From Poindextera sp036272595 (GTDB lineage: Bacteria > Pseudomonadota > Alphaproteobacteria > Caulobacterales > Caulobacteraceae): DNA of 64,000 nucleotides. Position numbers and translations under genes: made by a program. Below are positions 37,417 to 45,559 of this stretch, piece after piece. The notes beneath the pieces were generated by a model that did not search any database, was not told the origin of the DNA, and worked only from the letters and a program-made list of their open reading frames with translations. The stretch spans positions 1 to 64,000 of the forward strand of contig DATAYM010000012.1 of assembly GCA_036272595.1 (NCBI GenBank), written 5' to 3'. Numbering within the stretch: position 1 is the first letter of the stretch; the number at the start of each line of letters is the position of its first letter.

Positions 37417-37749
37417 GTGATCCAGGTCGTCAACGGATATGTCTGCATGGACTGCGCCGACGTGGCGCTGGCCAAGAAGGACATCAATCCGGCGCACCCG
37501 CCGAACAGCCCGGACGCCAATCCACAATCGGCCTCCAGCAACGGTCAGACGAATTCGAACGGCCAGACCACCCCGGCCGTCACCTTCGGCGGCAGCCTCA
37601 GCCAGCTCTCCGGCGCCAATGCGGTGCAACAGCCCGGCGCGACCAGCGCCTCGTCGCTGAACCCCGGCCAGGCCAACCCGGCGCAGGCGCCGACAACCCC
37701 GCAGCCCTACAATCCGCAGAATGGCCAGAAGCTGAGCGTCTACGCGTAG
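37417..37749 (+). CDS. Small conserved hypothetical protein with CxxC
   Basis: 110 residues beginning MIQVVNGYVCMDCADVALAKKDINPAHP, the likely conserved part with a CxxC that could bind a metal or form a disulfide. The remainder is Asn/Gln/Pro/Ser-rich and probably disordered, ending QNGQKLSVYA. GTG 37417 with GAAGG 8 nt upstream is preferred; the longer frame from 37357 adds residues of no evident quality. It is the only plus-strand gene within the minus-strand dcw block. Function unknown. Confidence 0.7.
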   Translation: MIQVVNGYVCMDCADVALAKKDINPAHPPNSPDANPQSASSNGQTNSNGQTTPAVTFGGSLSQLSGANAVQQPGATSASSLNPGQANPAQAPTTPQPYNPQNGQKLSVYA

Positions 37750-37759
37750 CGCTTTTTTT
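37735..37759 (+). terminator. Candidate intrinsic terminator overlapping stop codon
   Basis: AGCG-t-CTACG pairs with CGTAG-CGCT and runs directly into seven T (37753-37759). The hairpin overlaps the last codons and stop of the small hypothetical gene and abuts family A copy A4. The tight loop makes it a moderate candidate. Confidence 0.5.
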
Positions 37760-37883
37760 CGTCATGGCCCGACTTGTTCGGGCCACCCATGATCACCGTC
37801 TCTGACCAGTGTCTATGGGCCCCAGCATTGGCTGCTACGCGCCTGCTCCGCAGTCCGCCTTCGGCTCCAGCGGGGGGTGACGG
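37760..37883. repeat. Family A cloverleaf repeat, long variant, reverse orientation (copy A4)
   Basis: CGTCATGGCCCGACTTGTTC at the left is the reverse complement of the right end of the other copies; the right end is GGGGGGTGACGG. It carries the same enlarged first arm (GGCTGCTACGCGCCTGC section) as A2. It lies between the small hypothetical gene and the P450 gene, whose stops converge on it. Confidence 0.85.
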
Positions 37884-37892
37884 TTGAAGAGG

Positions 37893-39299
37893 TCAGGAGC
37901 CGTCGCGCGGCTCCAGGCGCATCTTCATGCCGCCTTTCGGGCGCAGGGTGATGCGGGCCTGCAAGGTGACGGTCTCGCCATCGGCCAGCCGCGGCTGGTA
38001 GCGCTGGGCCAGCACCGCCAGGATCAGCGTGGCCTCGGTCATGGCCAGCACCGCGCCGATGCAGACGCGTGGGCCGGCGCCGAACGGCAGGTAGGCGAAG
38101 CGGGGGCGGCCGACGCTGTTCTGGACATTGAACCGTTCCGGATCGAACCGCTCGGGATGGTCCCAGAGCGCGCGATGGCGATGCAGCACCCAGGGCGAAA
38201 TGGCCACCTGGGTTCCGGCCTTGACCTTGGAGCCGCAGATCTCGTCGTCCTTCAGCGCCACGCGGGTCGAGACCCCCGGCGCCGGCGGATAGAGGCGCAT
38301 CGCCTCCTCGATCACCATGCGGGTATAGGGCAGGCTGGCGACGTCCTCGGCGGTGGGCGTGCGACCGCCCAGCACCGCGTCCAGCTCGGCATGCAGCTTC
38401 GCCTCGACCGACGGATGCTGCGACAGCAGGTACCAGATCCAGGTCATGGTCACGGCGGTGGTTTCGTGGCCGGCCATGAAGATGGTGATCACCTCGTCGC
38501 GCACCTCCTTGGCGTTCAGGCCGGCGCCGTTGTCGGGATCCTTGGCGGCGACCAGGCGGGTGAGCAGGTCCTTGGGCGCCGCCGCGAGGTTCGCCTCTCG
38601 CTCGGCGATCATGCGGTAGATGGCCGCATCCATGCCGGCGAAGTCGCCATGGATGGCCTTTTCCCTGGCGTCCATCCGCCGCGGCCCGACGATCGGCAGG
38701 ATGTCGAGGATGCTGAATTTCAGCGCCGCCTGGGTGGCGGTCAAAGTCCGGCCGGTCATTTCCACCAGGTCGTCGCCGTCCGAGGAGAACATGGTCCTGC
38801 AGATGATCTGCAAGGTCAGGGCGGTCATCTCCTCGGCGACGTCGACCAGCGGATCGTTGGCCAGCGCGTCCCAATGCAGCCGGAACGCCTCGGCGGTCTC
38901 GGCCATCGCCGGGGCATAGGCTGCGACGCTGCGCGGATCGAAGGACGGCGCCATCACCTTGCGGTGGGTCTTCCAGGTCGCGCCGTCGCTGCTCAGCAGC
39001 CCCTCGCCGAACATGGCGGAGAAGAAGCGCTTCTCCATGTCGGTCTTCGGATAGTTGGCGACGTTGTCGAGCAGCACGCGCCGCACGCCATCGGGGTCGT
39101 TGACCCACAGCTGCCGGCCGAACAGCGACTTCGGCTGGAACACCGGCTGCTCGAAGACCGCCATGTGCAGGGTTTCGTAGGGATTGGCGTTGGCGGCGCG
39201 CAACTGCTGGAAGAACGACAGTGGCTTGGCCCTGGGCGGCGCCGTTCCGGCCAGAAATGGAGTCTCGATCATCTCGGCGACAGTCATCGGCCTGCTCAT
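37893..39299 (-). CDS. Cytochrome P450
   Basis: A soluble heme monooxygenase of 468 residues. The I-helix oxygen-binding motif is AGHETT (276-281), the K-helix ExxR lies in EEAMR (331-335), and the heme-ligand loop is FGAGPRVCIG with Cys413. WKTHRKVMAPSF (about 109-120) is the C-helix. No membrane anchor and no fused reductase; redox partners are not nearby. It sits between murB and ddl, an unusual place, next to family A copy A4. Substrate cannot be inferred; the sequence style is of the bacterial fatty acid/terpene-type group. Confidence 0.95.
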   Translation of the reverse strand: MSRPMTVAEMIETPFLAGTAPPRAKPLSFFQQLRAANANPYETLHMAVFEQPVFQPKSLFGRQLWVNDPDGVRRVLLDNVANYPKTDMEKRFFSAMFGEGLLSSDGATWKTHRKVMAPSFDPRSVAAYAPAMAETAEAFRLHWDALANDPLVDVAEEMTALTLQIICRTMFSSDGDDLVEMTGRTLTATQAALKFSILDILPIVGPRRMDAREKAIHGDFAGMDAAIYRMIAEREANLAAAPKDLLTRLVAAKDPDNGAGLNAKEVRDEVITIFMAGHETTAVTMTWIWYLLSQHPSVEAKLHAELDAVLGGRTPTAEDVASLPYTRMVIEEAMRLYPPAPGVSTRVALKDDEICGSKVKAGTQVAISPWVLHRHRALWDHPERFDPERFNVQNSVGRPRFAYLPFGAGPRVCIGAVLAMTEATLILAVLAQRYQPRLADGETVTLQARITLRPKGGMKMRLEPRDGS

Positions 39300-39370
39300 C
39301 CCAGCGTTCGATTTCAGGCCAGGGTAACTCAGGGGGGATAGAGATGGTCGTTAATTCGGGTTCATCTGTT

Positions 39371-40276
39371 CTATACTTGCCGCCCGATCCGCTTGATCTC
39401 CCACTCCAGCTCGACGCCGAACTTCGCCGCCACCTCGGCGCGCACCGCCTCGCCCAGGCCCTCCAGGTCGGCGGCGGCGGCCTCGCCGGTGTTGATCAGG
39501 AAGTTGGCGTGCTGGTCGGAGAACTGGGCGGCGCCGTAAGGCTTGCCGCGCCAGCCGGCGGCGTCGACCAGCCGCCAGGCTGAATCGCCCGGCGGGTTCT
39601 TGAAGGTCGAGCCACCGGTCTTTTCGCGGATCGGCTGGCTGGCCTCGCGCCGCGTGGTGATCTCGTCCATGCGCGCGGCGATGACGGCGGGGACGTCGGG
39701 GCGGCCCTCGAACAGCGCGCCGGTGAAGATCAGCGGTCGGGCGGCGGCGGCCTTCGACTTGCGGTAGACGAAGTCCATCTCGGCGTTGGTCAGCACCACG
39801 CGCGCGCCGGCGCGGTCCACCGCCTGGGCCTCGACCAGCACGTCCCTGGTCTCGGCGCCGTAGCAGCCGGCGTTCATCACGCAGGCGCCGCCGATGGTCC
39901 CCGGCACGCCGCGATAGAATTCCAGGCCGGCGATCCCCGCCCTGGCCGCCTCGCGCGCCAGGTTGGCGTCGAGCGCCGCGGCGCCGGCGAAGATGCGGCT
40001 TCCGCCGCGCGGCTCGATGCCGGCGAAGGCGCGGGCGAGGCGGATCACCACGCCCTCGACGCCGCCGTCGCGCACCAGGAGGTTGGAGCCGACGCCGATG
40101 GCGGTGACCGGAACGCCCGGATCGAGACCGTGCAGGAAGTCCGCCAGGTCGGCTTCGTCCTGCGGCAGGAAGACCACGTCCGCCGGGCCGCCGACCCGCA
40201 GCCAGGTGAAGGGCGCCAGCGGCTCGTCGAACAGCAGCCGGCCCCGCGCGGCCGGCAGGCGATCACGCCAGCTCAT
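39371..40276 (-). CDS. murB: UDP-N-acetylmuramate dehydrogenase MurB
   Basis: A FAD enzyme reducing UDP-GlcNAc-enolpyruvate to UDP-MurNAc; 301 residues. WLRVGGPADVVFLP and GVGSNLLVRDGG bind FAD; the active-site region contains RGVPGTIGGA and the C-terminal REKTGGSTFKNP catalytic serine, making it the type II (short) form. The ATG overlaps the murC stop by 4 bp (40273-40276). Standard dcw gene; followed by the P450 instead of ddl. Confidence 0.97.
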   Translation of the reverse strand: MSWRDRLPAARGRLLFDEPLAPFTWLRVGGPADVVFLPQDEADLADFLHGLDPGVPVTAIGVGSNLLVRDGGVEGVVIRLARAFAGIEPRGGSRIFAGAAALDANLAREAARAGIAGLEFYRGVPGTIGGACVMNAGCYGAETRDVLVEAQAVDRAGARVVLTNAEMDFVYRKSKAAAARPLIFTGALFEGRPDVPAVIAARMDEITTRREASQPIREKTGGSTFKNPPGDSAWRLVDAAGWRGKPYGAAQFSDQHANFLINTGEAAAADLEGLGEAVRAEVAAKFGVELEWEIKRIGRQV

Positions 40277-41688
40277 GAGGCCTGCAGCGCCGCCAGCCCC
40301 GCCGGCAGGGCGTAGGCCCAGCTGGTGATGTCGCCGGCGCCCAGGCAGACCACCAGGTCGCCCGGCCTGGCCTCCTCGGCGACCACGGCGGCCAGGGCGT
40401 CCGGGCCCTCCAGCGCGATGACCCGGCGGTGGCCCCAGCGGCGCAGGCCCTCGACCAGGCCGTCGCGGCTGGCGCCCTCGATCGGCGCCTCGCCGGCCGG
40501 GTAGACGTCGGCGACGATCACCGCGTCGGCGTCGTTGAAACAGGCGCAGAATTCCTGAAAGAGGCTGCTCAGGCGCGAATAGCGGTGCGGCTGCACCACC
40601 GCGATCACCCGGCCGCCTGTCACCGCCCGGGCGGAGCGCAGCGCCGCGGCGATCTCCACCGGATGATGGCCGTAGTCGTCGATCACCCGCACGCCGCCCG
40701 CCTCGCCGGTGGGGGTGAAGCGCCGGCGGACGCCCGCGAACCCGGTCAGGCCCGCGCGGATCGCCGCCTCGGACACGCCGAGCTCGCGCGCCACGGCGAT
40801 GGCGGCCAGGGCGTTGCTGACGTTGTGCTCGCCGGCCATCGGCAGGTGCAGCTCGGCCAGGGTGGTCGGCTCGCCGCTGAGCGGCGTGATCACCACCTCG
40901 AAATCGGCTCCGCCGGCGCCCATGGCGATGTTCACCGCCCGCACCTCGGCCTGCGGGTTGAGGCCGTAGGAGACCAGCCGGCGGTTTTCCACCCGCGCCG
41001 CCAGCGCCTGGACCTCCGGATGGTCGGTGCAGACCACCGCGAAGCCGTAGAAGGGGATGTTCTCGACGAAGTCCTGGAAGGCCTTCTTCACCGCGTCGAA
41101 GTCGCCGTAGTGGTCCAGGTGCTCGGGATCGATATTGGTGACCACCGCGACGGTGGATTTCAGACGCAGGAAGGTGCCGTCGCTCTCGTCGGCCTCGACC
41201 ACCATCCAGTCGCCCTCGCCGACCTTGGCGTTGGCGCCGTAGGCGTTGATGATGCCGCCGTTGACCACGGTCGGGTCCAGGCCGCCGGCGTCGAGCAGGG
41301 CGGCGATCATCGAGGTGGTGGTGGTCTTGCCGTGGGTGCCGCCGACGGCGACCGAATACTGCAGCCGCATCAGCTCGGCCAGCATCTCGGCGCGGCGGAC
41401 CAGCGGCAGGCGGCGCTCGCGGGCGGCGAGGATCTCCGGATTGTCGATGCGGATGGCGGTCGAGAACACCACCGCCGAGGCGCCGTCGAGCTGGGCGCCG
41501 TCATGGCCGACGAAGATCTTCGCGCCGAGGCCCTGCAGGCGCTCGGTGTTGGCCGAGGCCTTGGCGTCGGAGCCCTGCACCACATAGCCGATGCGCAGCA
41601 TGATCTCGGCGATGCCGCTCATGCCGATGCCGCCGATGCCGACGAAATGGATGGGCCCGAGGTCGAAGGGGACAGGACGGCGGTTCAT
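40273..41688 (-). CDS. murC: UDP-N-acetylmuramate-L-alanine ligase MurC
   Basis: Adds L-Ala to UDP-MurNAc; 471 residues. It shows the N-terminal HFVGIGGIGMSG Rossmann motif, the ATP loop GGTHGKTTTT, the DYGHHP motif and the C-terminal LGAGDITSWA. It is coupled to murB. In the canonical order murG and ftsW precede it, but here the upstream neighbour is an acetyltransferase gene, so the cluster is broken at this point. Confidence 0.97.
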   Translation of the reverse strand: MNRRPVPFDLGPIHFVGIGGIGMSGIAEIMLRIGYVVQGSDAKASANTERLQGLGAKIFVGHDGAQLDGASAVVFSTAIRIDNPEILAARERRLPLVRRAEMLAELMRLQYSVAVGGTHGKTTTTSMIAALLDAGGLDPTVVNGGIINAYGANAKVGEGDWMVVEADESDGTFLRLKSTVAVVTNIDPEHLDHYGDFDAVKKAFQDFVENIPFYGFAVVCTDHPEVQALAARVENRRLVSYGLNPQAEVRAVNIAMGAGGADFEVVITPLSGEPTTLAELHLPMAGEHNVSNALAAIAVARELGVSEAAIRAGLTGFAGVRRRFTPTGEAGGVRVIDDYGHHPVEIAAALRSARAVTGGRVIAVVQPHRYSRLSSLFQEFCACFNDADAVIVADVYPAGEAPIEGASRDGLVEGLRRWGHRRVIALEGPDALAAVVAEEARPGDLVVCLGAGDITSWAYALPAGLAALQAS

Positions 41689-41719
41689 GGGCGCAGTTGA
41701 GGGTGCAGCGGCCGGTAAA

Positions 41720-42151
41720 TCAATCGTCCGCCAGCCGCCTGGCCAACAGCAGGCGCTCTTCGGTCTGGTAGCCGATGGCGTGATAGAAGCCGACCGCGCC
41801 GGCGTTCTCCATCCGCACCATCAGCTGCATCTTCGGCATGCCGCGATCCGCCGCCCAGGCCTCGGCGGCGCGCATCATCGCCTCACCGAGGCCGCGCTTG
41901 CGCATGTCCGGGGCGACGGCGAGGTAATAGACCCAGCCGCGATGGCCGTCGGCGCCGACCATGACGGTGGCGACCAGCCGGCCCTGCTCGCGGGCGGCCA
42001 GGAGGGTCGAGGTCTCGCCGGCGAAGGCGCGGCCGGCGTCGGCGCGGGGGTCGTTCCAGGGCCGGGTGAGGTCGCAGGCCTCCCAGAGCGCCACGGCCGC
42101 CTCGATCTCGTCCGGCCTGAGTTCGTCGATCGTCGTTTGGCCGATGGTCAC
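41720..42151 (-). CDS. GNAT acetyltransferase, YpeA-like
   Basis: A 143-residue N-acetyltransferase. LWEACDLTRPWNDPRAD near the N-terminus is the hallmark of YpeA-type GNATs. The acetyl-CoA P-loop is in VAPDMRKRGLGEAMM, followed by KMQLMVRMENAGAVGFYHAIGY. The GTG start overlaps the glycosyltransferase stop (GTGA, 42148-42151), so the two are coupled. Substrate unknown; it could acetylate the product or substrate of the glycosyltransferase, or the pairing may be incidental. Confidence 0.92.
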   Translation of the reverse strand: MTIGQTTIDELRPDEIEAAVALWEACDLTRPWNDPRADAGRAFAGETSTLLAAREQGRLVATVMVGADGHRGWVYYLAVAPDMRKRGLGEAMMRAAEAWAADRGMPKMQLMVRMENAGAVGFYHAIGYQTEERLLLARRLADD

Positions 42152-44046
42152 GGGGCGACGAGGGCGTAGATCGCCTTGCAGAACTCGGTCTCGTCGCCCT
42201 GGAACAGCACGTCCAGGTCGCTGTTGGCGGCGGCCTTGCGGCACTTGGCCAGCCAGGCCGGCTCGTTGATCAGCCTGGCGGCCTTGGCGACATAGTCGTC
42301 GATGTTTGCGGCCGCCAGTTCGTCGGGCAGGCCCAGCCGCTTGAAGAAGGCGACGTCGGCATGGGCGTGGGCCTCGGGACCGTCGAGGCAGACCCCGGCC
42401 AGGCCCAGCGACAGGCAGTCGACGATGGAGTTCATGTTGCCGTACGGGAACGGGCAGAGGAAGAAGGCGCACTCCGACAGCTTCTCCAGATAGGTGTCGT
42501 GCGGCTGTTCCATATGCACCACCGCATTGGCCAGCTGCCGCTTGATCTCCCGTTCCAGGTAGAAATAGGCGACCCCGCGCGCGCCGAGCGGGAAGAAGTG
42601 GAATTCGATCGGCCGTTCGGCGGCGGCGGCGATGCGGCCGAGCGCCGCCAGCAGGAAGGAATTGATCTTCATCACCGAGGCCGGGACGGCGATGCGCAGC
42701 GTCTCGCCCTTGGCCGGCAGGGCGGTCTTGGGCTTCACGTTGGCGTTGACCACGCGCGGCGTATACGGAAAGGCGGCCCAGGGCAGCAGGACCAGCTTTT
42801 CCGAATAGGGCTCCGGCGTGGTGACGAAATCCTCCGGCAGCACCATGTAGTCGACGGCCGGCGACATGGTGGTGGCCGTGTGGCCGTAGGAGACGCACTG
42901 GATCGGCGCCAGCCTGAGCGAGGCCAGCGAAATGGCCGTCACCGTCAGCCCGACCCCCAGGTGAAAGACGATGTCCGGCTGGCGTTCCAGTATGGCGGCG
43001 GCCGTCTTGCGGGTGACCGTCATCAGGTCGTCCATCGGAAACCAGATCACGTCGTCGAAACAGCTCAGCACGTCCGGCTCGGCGGCCGTGCCGTGCAGCA
43101 CCCCGATCACCTCGAACTTCTCGCGCAGCGAGCGCACCGCCCGCGAATGGGTGCGGAAGATGGCGTGGCCGACCGAGTAGTGCTCGGTGACGATGACGAT
43201 GCGCGGTTTCTTGCGCGGCTGGCGCGGCTTGGCCGCATCGTATTCCTGGCAGCCGTTGGCGAGGCAGGCGTGGCGCATCTGCGCCATCAGGTCGGCCTTG
43301 ATGCGGTGCTTGCCCTTGTCCATCGCATAGCTGCAGTGGGTGAAGGGCTCGGTCATCTTCTGCAGCGGGATGGTGCCGAGCGTCACCTCGGCGAAGCGGC
43401 CGGGCAGCCACTGCAGCATCCTCTCGCGGAAGGCGCAGGCGCGCGGCTCGACGCAGATCCGCGCCGACAGATAGGCGATCAGGGCCACGATGGTCGCCGG
43501 CCGGTTGGCGGCGATGCATTCGTCGAAATTGACGTCCAGGGTCGAGGACGGATTGAACAGCATCAGGAAGGTGGTCAGGTTTTCGGCGCTCAGCCGCCAT
43601 TGGCCGCCGGCGCCGCCGCCGAAATGCACCGCCAGGTGGTCGGTGCTCTGAAAACCGCTGATGGCGAAGATGTTGTCGATCCAGCGGTGGTGCGAGAACA
43701 GGACCTCGCTGGCCATCGGGGTGATGGACTGGCCGCCGTTGACGATCAGGTCGCTGAAGCCGGCGGCGAAGCGGGTGGCGAAGCGCTGATAGAGGTCGCG
43801 CGGCTGGATGCCCGCCGGCGCCATGCCGATGTCGACGCCGTCGAGGGTGCCCATGGTGCGGTCGAGCACGTTCAGCATCATCAAGGCGTGGTTCAGCGCC
43901 ACCGGATAGTCGCGCCGGGCGATGGCGCGCTCGAACTCCAGCAGCGAGGGCTGGATCTGCGCCGGCGCGGCGACGGGGGCGGCCGGCACGGCCGCGGCGG
44001 CGGATCGAGCTGTCGTTCCAACCATATCGTCGGGGGCCACGGTCAT
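42148..44046 (-). CDS. HMW1C-like (GT41) cytoplasmic N-glycosyltransferase
   Basis: A 632-residue protein collinear with Haemophilus HMW1C and Actinobacillus NGT (about 620 residues). After an Ala/Pro leader there is an all-helical N-terminal domain (about 35-270, with THCSYAMDKGKHRIK resembling the HMW1C CSYDLAKNKH segment), then a GT-B catalytic region: EHYSVGHAIFRTHS (288-301), LAPIQCVSYGHTATT (379-393), the nucleotide-site lysine K460, and PFPYGNMNSIVDCLSLG with FKRLGLP (532-574). HMW1C enzymes transfer glucose to Asn in proteins. No signal peptide. No adhesin or secretion partner is adjacent, so its acceptor is unknown. It is coupled to a GNAT gene. Confidence 0.87.
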   Translation of the reverse strand: MTVAPDDMVGTTARSAAAAVPAAPVAAPAQIQPSLLEFERAIARRDYPVALNHALMMLNVLDRTMGTLDGVDIGMAPAGIQPRDLYQRFATRFAAGFSDLIVNGGQSITPMASEVLFSHHRWIDNIFAISGFQSTDHLAVHFGGGAGGQWRLSAENLTTFLMLFNPSSTLDVNFDECIAANRPATIVALIAYLSARICVEPRACAFRERMLQWLPGRFAEVTLGTIPLQKMTEPFTHCSYAMDKGKHRIKADLMAQMRHACLANGCQEYDAAKPRQPRKKPRIVIVTEHYSVGHAIFRTHSRAVRSLREKFEVIGVLHGTAAEPDVLSCFDDVIWFPMDDLMTVTRKTAAAILERQPDIVFHLGVGLTVTAISLASLRLAPIQCVSYGHTATTMSPAVDYMVLPEDFVTTPEPYSEKLVLLPWAAFPYTPRVVNANVKPKTALPAKGETLRIAVPASVMKINSFLLAALGRIAAAAERPIEFHFFPLGARGVAYFYLEREIKRQLANAVVHMEQPHDTYLEKLSECAFFLCPFPYGNMNSIVDCLSLGLAGVCLDGPEAHAHADVAFFKRLGLPDELAAANIDDYVAKAARLINEPAWLAKCRKAAANSDLDVLFQGDETEFCKAIYALVAP

Positions 44047-44131
44047 CCTCTCGAAGCTTGCGGCGCCACCTTTGACACAGGCCGCGGCATTGCGAAATGG
44101 CCGGGCGGGCGGACAAAGCGCCGCCCCGCCC

Positions 44132-44239
44132 GAGCGGGTCTACGGAAAAGTGCGAAGCGGTTTTCCGCCCGCAACCCGCTCAAACTCTTTAGAGGCGATC
44201 ACGCCTTTTGAATTTGGATTGTCCAAATCCAACGTGATC
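44132..44239. repeat. Tandem nested hairpins upstream of glycosyltransferase gene
   Basis: First structure 44132-44181: the outer stem GAGCGGGT/ACCCGCTC encloses CGGAAAA/TTTTCCG with the loop GTGCGAAGCGG. Second structure 44197-44239: the outer stem GATCACG/CGTGATC encloses TTGGATT/AATCCAA. They fill the 201-bp gap between the glycosyltransferase start and the atpF stop (both minus strand). The CGGAAAA-loop-TTTTCCG unit resembles hairpins common between genes in alphaproteobacteria. Likely role: transcription end of the atp operon or a dispersed repeat. Confidence 0.7.
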
Positions 44240-44247
44240 TTGGCGCG

Positions 44248-44739
44248 CTATTGCAGCTTGCCGGCCAGTTGCGCCACGGCGCTGTCGACCAGCGGATCGG
44301 AGGTCATCCCCTGCAGCCGCTCGGCGAGCACCCGTTCGGCCAGGTCGGCGGCGGCCTCGGCGGCGGCGGCCTTAACGTCGAGCGCGGCCTGCACCTCGGC
44401 GTTGGCGATGCGCCGCTCGGCCATGGCGCGGCGGCGCTTGATCTGCTCTTCCAGCCGCGCCTGCGCCTCGGCGCGCATGCGCTTGGCGTCGGCCTCGGCG
44501 TTGGCGATGATCTCAAGGCCCAGCCGCTCGGCGGCTTCGCGCTCGGACTTGATCGAGGCCAGCAAGGCCTGCGCCTCCTGGCGCAGACGCAGCGCCTCGT
44601 TCAGCTCGGCCTGGATCTTGGCGGCCCGGTCATCCAGCGCCTTCAGCGCGATGCCCGGGACCTTGGCGCGGATCAGGATGGCGAAGAACACCACCATGCC
44701 GATGGCGATCCAGACCTCGGCGTCCTGCAGAAACCCCAT
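44248..44739 (-). CDS. atpF: F0F1 ATP synthase subunit b
   Basis: Peripheral stalk subunit of 163 residues: one N-terminal membrane helix (VWIAIGMVVFFAILI, about 9-23) followed by a long Ala/Glu/Arg-rich helix for the stalk dimer. The ATG overlaps the b' stop by one base (TGATG). It is the last gene of the F0 operon (atpI-atpB-atpE-b'-b), the alphaproteobacterial order with F1 genes elsewhere. Confidence 0.95.
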   Translation of the reverse strand: MGFLQDAEVWIAIGMVVFFAILIRAKVPGIALKALDDRAAKIQAELNEALRLRQEAQALLASIKSEREAAERLGLEIIANAEADAKRMRAEAQARLEEQIKRRRAMAERRIANAEVQAALDVKAAAAEAAADLAERVLAERLQGMTSDPLVDSAVAQLAGKLQ

Positions 44740-45290
44740 CAGGCGTCTCCACGCGATTGGGCGGCGCTGAGCTGGGCCGCGGTCGGAGCGACGCCGGTCA
44801 GCTTCTCGACGATGGCGCCGGCGGCGTCGAGGGCGATCTGGCGCACGTTGCGCATGGCCTGGTCGCGCGTGGACACGATCTGCACCTCGGCGTGGGCCAG
44901 CTGCTCGGCGAGCTTGGATTGTTCCAGCGCGTCGGCATGGGCCGCCTCGGCCTGGGCCCTGGCCTTGGCGTCCAGCGCCAGTTTCTGCGCCCGGGCGCGC
45001 GCCTGGGCGGTATCCGCCGCCGCCGCGGCCGCCTGGGCGTCGGCCTCGGCCTTCATCTTGCGCGCGGCGCCGATATCGCCGGCGATGCGATCCTCCCGCG
45101 CCGATATGGTCCCGCCCACCCGCGGCACGAACACCCTGGAGAACAGGATGAACATCACCGCGAAGATGAGTAGCATCCAGACGGCCTGACCGGGCCACTG
45201 GGCGATGTCGAACTGCGGCAGCCCGCTCGACCCGGCATCGGCCGGGACGTGGACGCTGGACGCGTGGATCTGGTCAGGCGTAACGGCCAT
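44739..45290 (-). CDS. F0F1 ATP synthase subunit b'
   Basis: The second, diverged stalk subunit typical of alphaproteobacteria, cyanobacteria and plastids; 183 residues. A 35-residue polar N-terminus precedes one membrane helix (GQAVWMLLIFAVMFILFSRVFVPRV) and a long charged helix rich in Ala, Lys and Glu. It pairs with the neighbouring b subunit in the heterodimeric stalk. It lies 12 bp after atpE and overlaps atpF by one base. Confidence 0.94.
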   Translation of the reverse strand: MAVTPDQIHASSVHVPADAGSSGLPQFDIAQWPGQAVWMLLIFAVMFILFSRVFVPRVGGTISAREDRIAGDIGAARKMKAEADAQAAAAAADTAQARARAQKLALDAKARAQAEAAHADALEQSKLAEQLAHAEVQIVSTRDQAMRNVRQIALDAAGAIVEKLTGVAPTAAQLSAAQSRGDA

Positions 45291-45302
45291 GGGAGCGGGT
45301 CG

Positions 45303-45533
45303 TCAGACCTTCACGAACAGGATGATGAAGCCCATCACCAGGCCGAAGATGCCCATGGACTCGGCCAGGGCCATGCCCAGGAACAGCCACACCCGCTCGC
45401 CCGGCGCGGCGGCCGGATTGCGGATCGCGGCCTGGAGATAGCCGCCGAACAGAATGCCGAGGCCGGCGCCGGCCCCGATCAGGCCGGTCATGGCCAGGCC
45501 CGCGCCGATGTATTTGGCGGCTGTAACGTCCAT
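45303..45533 (-). CDS. atpE: F0F1 ATP synthase subunit c
   Basis: A rotor ring subunit of 76 residues with two membrane helices. The first carries the glycine motif GAGAGLG; the polar loop is RNP; the second has the proton-carrying Glu in ALAESMGIFG. Start ATG at 45533, 26 bp after atpB. The size and the glutamate are typical of alphaproteobacterial c subunits. Confidence 0.97.
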   Translation of the reverse strand: MDVTAAKYIGAGLAMTGLIGAGAGLGILFGGYLQAAIRNPAAAPGERVWLFLGMALAESMGIFGLVMGFIILFVKV

Positions 45534-45559
45534 TGCGAGAAAGTCCCTTTTGGTTGGTT

